From NCBI RefSeq assembly GCF_010672525.1, contig NZ_JAAHGH010000004.1:190633-254632 (forward strand): 64,000 nucleotides of DNA, read 5' to 3'. This document shows positions 58,733 through 64,000 of this stretch, piece after piece. This DNA is from Okeania sp. SIO2B3 (GTDB lineage: Bacteria; Cyanobacteriota; Cyanobacteriia; Cyanobacteriales; Microcoleaceae). The notes under the pieces were generated by a model, which did no database searches, was not told the origin of the DNA, and saw only the letters and a program-made list of their open reading frames with translations. The translations under genes were made by a program, and so were the position numbers. Every line of letters begins with the position of its first letter. The stretch's first letter is position 1.

Positions 58733-59241
58733 GATGCTAACCCTCCTGAACCTGCACCTATCACAAATAGATCGTAATCGTATGCCATAATTTTATATCC
58801 TTAAATTGATATGTTAATTATTGTGTTGAGTAAATTATAACAAAATATGGCGTTGCTGATTCTGGGTATGATTTGATAATTTTGTATTTAGGATTTTTTA
58901 TTTTTTATGGTTTGAACTACTTGCTAATATTAACTGTTTCCTATTCCCTATTCCCCATTCCCTATAAACCTACTTTCATACCTTAATTCAGCAGTGCCCA
59001 AAATATAAACAAACTCAACTATTTAGATTCTAGTTGAGCGAACAAACTTGAGAAATAAAGTTTGAATATCAGCCAAATCTTCTGGTCAAAAAAGAAACTT
59101 CTACACGCCCTATTTAGGTTTACGCCCTACTACTGTTGGGTACATCCTGGCATTATCCCAAATTAATTCTATTTCATCAAACCCAACAGTTTGTAATTGT
59201 AATTTTGTCGTTGATGAACTCCTAAAGGCTGTAAATTTAAA
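58733..59241 (-). pseudogene. Duplicated gor-5' / methyltransferase-3' fragment
   Basis: 58733-58840 repeats the first ~20 codons and upstream DNA of gor (57264-57370). 59108-59241 repeats the last codons of the methyltransferase (57590-57717). Both are in the original order and orientation, so the junction of the two genes was duplicated in tandem about 1.46 kb away. The copy is broken by a MITE at 58849-58998. No intact gene remains. Confidence 0.85.
58849..58998. mobile_element. MITE, GGCGTTGCTGA family, copy 3 (150 bp)
   Basis: The left arm GGCGTTGCTGATTCTGGGTATGA and the right arm TCATACC...TTCAGCAGTGCC are flanked by exact 8-bp duplications CAAAATAT (58841-58848 and 58999-59006). It lies inside the duplicated gor upstream region; the original copy at 57370 lacks it, so insertion came after the duplication. 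Confidence 0.88.
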
Positions 59242-59356
59242 AAACAAGTTCCGACAAAAATTTTTTCCTTGATTAATATAATTATCGTCGAATTTTTGAT
59301 AATTTCCTTTGTTATGATTTCTCTGTTATGGAATCTTATAGAAGAATTATATTTAC

Positions 59357-59806
59357 TTAATCTTTTAGCTCCCACGTTTCTCTCAGAAAGCCATGGTGGG
59401 GATCTGTGAAAACAGAGCCATCAGGCATAATAGTATTATAAAATACAGCATCTTTCATACTACCAATAAGGTTATCAGCATTTATCATATTAGTACCAGT
59501 GAGATTAGCACCATCGAAAATAATAGAAGTTAAACTAGCATTAGTTAGGTTTGCGTTTGTTAAGTTAGAACCACACCATTTGCTGTAATCTAAATTAGCG
59601 CCACTCAAATTGGCATTAGTAAAATCAGTATTACTAAAGTCAGCCGACTCTAAGTTTGCATTTACTAAATTGGTATTACTAAGGTCAACATCGTTCAAAA
59701 TAATCCTTTCCAAATTAGCTCCATTTAAGTCTATCCCTCGCAAGACTGTTCCATTAAATACTCTCTGTCCTGCCATATAATATTTGAGAAATTCTTGTTT
59801 GTTCAT
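59357..59806 (-). CDS. Pentapeptide-repeat protein (149 aa)
   Basis: The start ATG at 59806 is chosen for AGAGGAG directly upstream; an in-frame ATG at 59863 lies at the edge of a MITE. Residues 25-115 are about 18 pentapeptides of the A(N/D)LxN type (LRGIDLNGANLERIILNDVD, ANLESADFSNTDFTNANLSG, SLTSIIFDGANLTG), which fold into a right-handed beta-helix. Nothing more specific can be said of function. Confidence 0.85.
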   Translation of the reverse strand: MNKQEFLKYYMAGQRVFNGTVLRGIDLNGANLERIILNDVDLSNTNLVNANLESADFSNTDFTNANLSGANLDYSKWCGSNLTNANLTNASLTSIIFDGANLTGTNMINADNLIGSMKDAVFYNTIMPDGSVFTDPHHGFLRETWELKD

Positions 59807-59858
59807 AACTCCTCTGAAAAACCTATTTATTTGCTTAAAGTTATCTAAAAAATATCCT

Positions 59859-60110
59859 TTCATTAATTTATAATTGATAATGGATAATTGATAATTACCT
59901 CGGGTTTTAACCTTTACGGAATTGAATATAAGGAAATATTATTTCTTCTCTTGGTCGATGGTCGGACAGCGAGGAAACCTCGCCATCCCACCCTTCGGGA
60001 AGCTCCGCTTTACATGTTGCGTAGCAAAACGACCGCTTTTTTCCCCGATCAAGGGGAGGCTTCAAGGCGCGAATTATTTAATTATTAATTATTAATTATT
60101 AATAATTCGG
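59859..60110. mobile_element. TTCGGTAA-family MITE, second full copy (~252 bp)
   Basis: Same order of blocks as 50764-50973, with about 40 extra bases in the middle (CACCCTTCGGGAAGCTCCGC and TTGCGTAGCAAAACGACC). It directly abuts the Uma2 remnant. Confidence 0.85.
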
Positions 60111-60210
60111 TAAATCTAAAACAAATCCAGGCAGAATATTTTCCCCTGATAAAGTTGCTGGATTTTTGATAATTTTCACAGTTTGATGAGGGCGATAAAT
60201 TTCTACCTGC
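60111..60210 (-). pseudogene. Uma2 endonuclease C-terminal remnant
   Basis: The minus-strand translation VEIYRPHQTVKII, NPATLSGENILPGFVLDL parallels the C-terminus of the Uma2 gene at 63451 (VYIYRPG..., NPDSLSGESVLPGFVLNM). Only about 32 residues remain, between a MITE and the glutamine-synthetase remnant. Confidence 0.75.
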
Positions 60211-60222
60211 TAATTTCAAAGC

Positions 60223-60530
60223 TAATATCGCGACAACACCTTCCTGTTATATTTCCATATCTTTTATCAAAATAACATGGGTCTAAAACCCCGCCTTGAC
60301 TGGCGCAATATTTTTGGAGCGGGGCTTAAATCCCCTACTTCCCCTCCTGGGAGGGGTTAGGGGTGGGTTAACTTCTGACTTGGGGACTTGGGGACTTCTG
60401 ACTTCGTTAACCCCTCCCACTCAGTTTGACCCACAGCAATAAACCCTTGAACTAATTCAGCTCCCAAAGCATTTTTGAGAACATCATTGTTATTAAAGTG
60501 AGCGATCGCCTCATCTTTTCAATTGCCATT
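60223..60530 (-). pseudogene. Second glutamine synthetase C-terminal remnant, interrupted
   Basis: Translated pieces EAIAHFNNNDVLKNALGAEL and VQGFIAVGQTE, then after a ~140-bp insert of GGGGTTAGGGGTGGGTT-type repeat DNA, KDMEI and the final ATCGCGACAAC region, match 6373-6530. More decayed than the first copy (stops inside). Confidence 0.75.
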
Positions 60531-60690
60531 CTTTATATTAGCTCTAGAGAAATTTAGAAAAGTTTTACTTAATCTATGGAAGTATTAAATTTGATTTGAA
60601 ATAACTTTTTGTTGCTGTGGAAAAATCAGGTTTGTTGTTGTGCACTAAAGACATCTAGAAATTGGGTGCCTGAAATTTACATCTTATTAT

Positions 60691-61165
60691 CTACTATTTG
60701 TCAATAGCTAGAATTACTTAGACATTTATACTTATTCAAAATTTGTTTTTTTGAGGTTATCTAACTCTGCTGAAAATTAGCAGATTTGAGATGCAATGAA
60801 CGTAAATACAAGGTTATAGCTTTCTTTAAAAGGTCTTTTTTTGGATTTAAATATAAGACTGGCATCATATCTCAATGTACAGAGTATGATACAAATCGCT
60901 GAAATAACGCAAGTTCGTGAAATATTTTGTAATAATTAGCGAAAAATGAGGTTGTTTTGATTGGGATAAATCATATTAAAAATTAATTTGATTAGTATAA
61001 TTTATGTTGAAGGGTGAGAATTTAGTTTTGTTTTTGAAATTAATTTTGCGCTCTCTTGGAGAAAGTAGAACAGAAAGTAATGGTAACTTTCTGATTACTT
61101 TGTCATACTTTAAGTGGTTGGAGCGATCGCTCTATTTTTGATTTTTTATCTTTTGAGAGTTAAGT
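60691..61165 (+). repeat. Long dispersed repeat, copy 2 (uninterrupted)
   Basis: Matches 3830-4440 without the 127-bp insertion. No conserved open frame. It ends near GAGCGATCGCTCTATTTTTG and TCTTTTGAG. Confidence 0.8.
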
Positions 61166-61497
61166 AGGTAGGTCTAATTAAACGTTAAAAAAATTGTCGG
61201 GGGTAGGTTTAACCGAAAGCTTTGACTTAAGCGCGCTCGAGTTCTAAAAACCCGCCCTCTAATATTGCGTTTATTTATGCTCAACTACTTATACCAAATT
61301 GAAATGAAGCTGCATAGAATAATATTTCAAGCATAATTGACCGCAGATAGGAGTAGATAGAGATAGATCGATTTAATGAGTTTCATAATTCTATGCAACC
61401 TCATATAAAACTGGTATTAGTAGGGAGGTTTTCTGCGACAAATTTTATTTAGTTGTAAGCATTCAGCTATCAGCAGTCAGCTATCAGCAATTAGTAA
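61166..61497. other. Non-coding stretch
   Basis: No gene. TCAGCTATCAGCAGTCAGC short repeats at the end. One small inverted pair (GCATAGAAT near 61311, ATTCTATGC near 61390). Confidence 0.4.
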
Positions 61498-61785
61498 TTA
61501 TTCATTACTTCTAAGGTTTAGGAAGGGGACTTTAACACCTAGTAAATGTTTTTCCACAACTGCCGAAACTTCATCAATATGAACATGACTATACCAAACT
61601 TCCTCCGGCAAAACTAAAACCATCGGACCATTGCCACATTTACCCAAACATCCGCTTTTTTCAACTGCAATATTAGGAATATCAAATGTCTGAAAAGCAG
61701 CTAATACTTTTGCCGAACCTTGCTTCTTACAAGTGCGATTTTGACAGACCAATAAAAGTCTCTCAAATTGACTATTTTCCATCAT
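61498..61785 (-). CDS. Thioredoxin-like 2Fe-2S ferredoxin (95 aa)
   Basis: Four cysteines in the thioredoxin-like ferredoxin pattern: Cys14 and Cys19 (LLVCQNRTC) and Cys46 and Cys50 (KSGCLGKCGNGPMV). The family is related to NuoE/HoxE and to shuttle ferredoxins of cyanobacteria. It probably carries electrons in the cytosol; partner unknown. Start at the first of two Met codons (61785 or 61782). Confidence 0.88.
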   Translation of the reverse strand: MMENSQFERLLLVCQNRTCKKQGSAKVLAAFQTFDIPNIAVEKSGCLGKCGNGPMVLVLPEEVWYSHVHIDEVSAVVEKHLLGVKVPFLNLRSNE

Positions 61786-62435
61786 AAATCATCTAAAATT
61801 ATGTAAGTATTTAGCTATTAACTGTTAGTTCTTAGCAATAATACTAATTAAAAAAAAGGTAAGCATTCAACTATTAACAGTCAGCTCTCAGCTTTTTAAT
61901 AAATTAAGTAAACATTGGTTTACCTTCTACTACATTTTCAACCTATAAATTAAAGCACAAGAACAACGACTTGACTTGTCAACTAAAGGTAATTAAGCTG
62001 ATAGCTGACGGCTGTTTGCGCAGCATTCCGGAGGAAATGCTTACTAAAAAAGAATGCTACGAATAGTAAGGGCAATATGGTATAATACCAAATTAAAAAA
62101 ATAATGCTATACTTAAGTGGTACTTCAATTATTAAGTAATTAGCACAGACTGAATAACTTTTTTAATAATTATAAGCTAGTTATTGTTAATTATTCTTGT
62201 TTTTACTTCTCCCCTACTACCCAGCTTAAGAAAATGTAGCAAACATTGATCAAAATTGTATAATACCCCGCTTTTAAGAACATGTTTTAAATGAGTATAG
62301 ACTTTAACAACTTTTTTAGTAAAATTACAGTTATAGCTCAATTAATACAGCTTTAAAACCCACGAAAAAATAGCTGATAGCTGATAACGCAGTTCCTCCG
62401 ATAGGAGGCTAGCTGACAGCTAAATGCTTAGAAAG
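61786..62435. other. Non-coding stretch with dispersed repeats
   Basis: 62014 carries GTTTGCGCAGCATTCCGG; 62085-62235 is a copy of the AT-rich repeat at 43825-44010 (CAATTATTAAGTAATTA.CACAGACTGAAT). CTGATAGCTGATAACG and CTAGCTGACAGCTAA short repeats come near the end. No gene. Confidence 0.5.
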
Positions 62436-63416
62436 TTATACTTCATCCGGCAATAAATTTTTAGCAGCTAACCACTCACTATTAAATAATTTTGATTGAT
62501 AACGAGCGCCACTATCACATAATACAGTCACAATAGTATGACCGGGACCCATTTCTTTTGCTAAAGCCACTGCTGCACCAACATTAATTCCTACAGAACC
62601 TCCCATAAATAAACCGTCTTTTCTTAATAGTTGATAAACTACTCTAACCGCCTCTTTATCATCAACCCTAATTGCATCATCAATCGGCACATTTTCCATA
62701 TTTTTCGTAATCCGACTATTACCAATACCCTCAGTAATAGAATTACCCTCTGTAGAAATCTCACCAGTTTTCACATAACTATAAATACCACTTCCCATGG
62801 GGTCAGCTACTACAGTTTTAATTTGGGGATTTTTTTCTTTTAAAAATAATGAAACACCAGCAAAAGTTCCACCAGTACCAGTAGCAGCTACCCAAGCATC
62901 TACTTTTCCATCTGTTTGTTCCCAAATTTCCGGTCCGGTTGTTTCATAATGAGCGATTCTATTTGCCAAATTATCAAACTGATTTGCCCAGATAGCATTT
63001 TCCATTTCCGACGCTAATCTACCTGACATTTTTACATAATTATTCGGGTCTTTATAGGGAACCGCAGGAACGGGACGAACCTCTGCACCTAAAGTTCTCA
63101 AAGCATCCATTTTTTCAATAGATTGAGTTTCCGGAATAATAATCAAACATTTATAACCTTTAGCATTACAAATATGTGCCAAACCAATTCCTGTATTACC
63201 AGCAGTTCCTTCCACAACTGTTCCACCAGGTTTCAGTAAACCTTTTTCTTCTGCATCTTTAATAATATAAAGAGCAGCTCGGTCTTTCACCGAACCCCCT
63301 GGATTAAGAAATTCTGCTTTGCCTAAAATTTCACATCCAGTTTCTTCACTGAAGCTATTTAATCTAATTAATGGAGTATTGCCAACTGTACCGATAAAAC
63401 CTTGTTTAATATCCAT
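62436..63416 (-). CDS. cysK: Cysteine synthase A (326 aa)
   Basis: PLP enzyme making cysteine from O-acetylserine and sulfide. IGTVGNTPLIRLN (8-20), PLP lysine Lys44 in NPGGSVKDRAA, substrate loop EGTAGNTGIGLA (about 69-80), PLP-phosphate loop ATGTGGTFAG (about 178), and C-terminal VTVLCDSGARYQSKLF. All motifs intact, normal length. Start ATG at 63416 after AATATTGGTCAAAAA. The Uma2 gene lies 34 bp upstream on the same strand but is unrelated in function. Confidence 0.95.
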   Translation of the reverse strand: MDIKQGFIGTVGNTPLIRLNSFSEETGCEILGKAEFLNPGGSVKDRAALYIIKDAEEKGLLKPGGTVVEGTAGNTGIGLAHICNAKGYKCLIIIPETQSIEKMDALRTLGAEVRPVPAVPYKDPNNYVKMSGRLASEMENAIWANQFDNLANRIAHYETTGPEIWEQTDGKVDAWVAATGTGGTFAGVSLFLKEKNPQIKTVVADPMGSGIYSYVKTGEISTEGNSITEGIGNSRITKNMENVPIDDAIRVDDKEAVRVVYQLLRKDGLFMGGSVGINVGAAVALAKEMGPGHTIVTVLCDSGARYQSKLFNSEWLAAKNLLPDEV

Positions 63417-63450
63417 TTTTTGACCAATATTTTATTTACAAAATATTATT

Positions 63451-64000
63451 TTACCAAATTTTGCTCATATTTAAAACAAATCCAGGCAATACTGATTCTC
63501 CACTCAGACTGTCAGGATTTTCTAAACATTCGGTAGTCGTTCCTGGGCGATAAATATAAACTTTCTGTTGTTTTTTATCGATTAACCAACCCAGTTTTAC
63601 TCCCGGTTCTTCCATATATTCTGTCATTTTTGCTTGGAGAGTTTTCAGACTATCTGAGGGTGACATTAATTCCACAATAAAATCTGGGCAAAGAGGAGCA
63701 AACTTTTCTTTTTGTTCTGGGGATAAACTATTCCATCTTTCTAATTTTATCCAGGAAGCATCTGGAGATTTTTTTGCCCCTGTAGAAAGAGTAAATCCTG
63801 TACTATAACTAAAAGCTATACCTGTACGATTTTGTTCTGACCATATTCCTAATTGCACACATAGATTAAATTCTCTATTTCCTGTTTATGAACCAGTAGG
63901 AGACATAATTAATAATTCTCCAAATTTATTAGTTTCTATGCGTAAATCTCGGTTAATTTGACAGAATTCAAAAAATTGTTCCTCTGTCATTTGTAAATCT
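63451..64000 (-). pseudogene. Uma2 family endonuclease with in-frame stop, 5' end outside window
   Basis: The reading frame enters from beyond the window as DLQMTEEQFFEFCQINRDLR, continues FGELLIMSPTGS, then meets TAA at 63886-63888. It resumes in the same frame with TGNREFNLCVQLGIWSEQN, SPDASWIKLERWNSL, CPDFIVELMSPSDSL, KLGWLIDKKQQKVYIYRPG to the stop. The Uma2 (DUF820) nuclease core (PD-(D/E)xK: PDFIVEL then GWLID) is otherwise intact. Relatives usually read SPTGGETG here, so one or two substitutions made the stop. A GTG at 63858 could restart a shortened protein. Confidence 0.82.

Noticed and set aside
59169-59375. 68-aa gene on the minus strand
   Set aside because: Its end is the duplicated tail of the methyltransferase gene and its start is unrelated DNA; it is a by-product of the duplication.
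1-64000. tRNA or rRNA genes
   Set aside because: Looked for T-arm GTTCGA-type patterns with matching acceptor stems; the only hits (for example near 34958) lie inside coding sequence.

Overview
The window looks like chromosome from a filamentous, non-heterocystous cyanobacterium of the Trichodesmium/Okeania type. Evidence: AT-rich DNA with many GCGATCGC (HIP1) octamers, an FtsH close to Synechocystis Slr0228, a plastid-lipid-associated/fibrillin protein, a DUF760 protein, a bacteriophytochrome with an Rcp1-like regulator, a TPR-sulfotransferase, and very long repeat-filled intergenic DNA. The organism assignment is inference. I saw no rRNA, tRNA or CRISPR array.

Layout. 1-3.3 kb: a decayed array of sulfotransferase fragments leading into an intact TPR-sulfotransferase. 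3.3-20.7 kb: an accessory zone with an IS605-type TnpB, a glutamine-synthetase remnant, a membrane receptor and a neighbour that share an Asn/Gly-rich motif, a split McrB/LlaJI-like restriction pair separated by a 60-bp minisatellite, FkbM methyltransferase, two inverted copies of a ~385-bp IS605-like element without tnpB, and a truncated ABC1 kinase abutting a broken DUF262-HEPN module. 20.7-49.8 kb: mainly housekeeping and signalling genes (glycosyltransferase, MraY, a 16-aa-repeat protein, fibrillin, ParM/ParR-like pair, FtsH, aminopeptidase P, phytochrome + response regulator, a 1460-aa hybrid kinase, SUI1, DUF760, DHH phosphoesterase, polyphosphate glucokinase, YqiA-like hydrolase). 50.1-55.7 kb: a giant Type ISP-like restriction-modification gene, broken by an early stop and by a 210-bp MITE exactly in Walker A. 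56-64 kb: glutathione reductase, a methyltransferase, a partial duplication of that junction, pentapeptide repeat protein, gene debris, 2Fe-2S ferredoxin-like protein, cysteine synthase and a nonsense-mutated Uma2 gene.

The intergenic DNA is largely built of at least six MITE-like families, recognised here by repeated ends and, for two families, by 8-bp target duplications. Some insert exactly at stop codons, one kills the restriction gene, and three repeat types appear to have been absorbed in frame into the same restriction protein. Defence-type genes are over-represented among the broken ones (ISP, DUF262, HEPN, Uma2).

The best candidate for something new is at 6.7-8.8 kb: a periplasmic-binding-protein-like single-pass receptor whose cytoplasmic tail ends in a motif repeated at the N-terminus of the next small protein. 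The pair arose by a 204-bp in-frame tandem duplication and is separated by one in-frame TAA. This is the architecture expected of an amyloid-type receptor/effector signalling pair, but the function is unproven.
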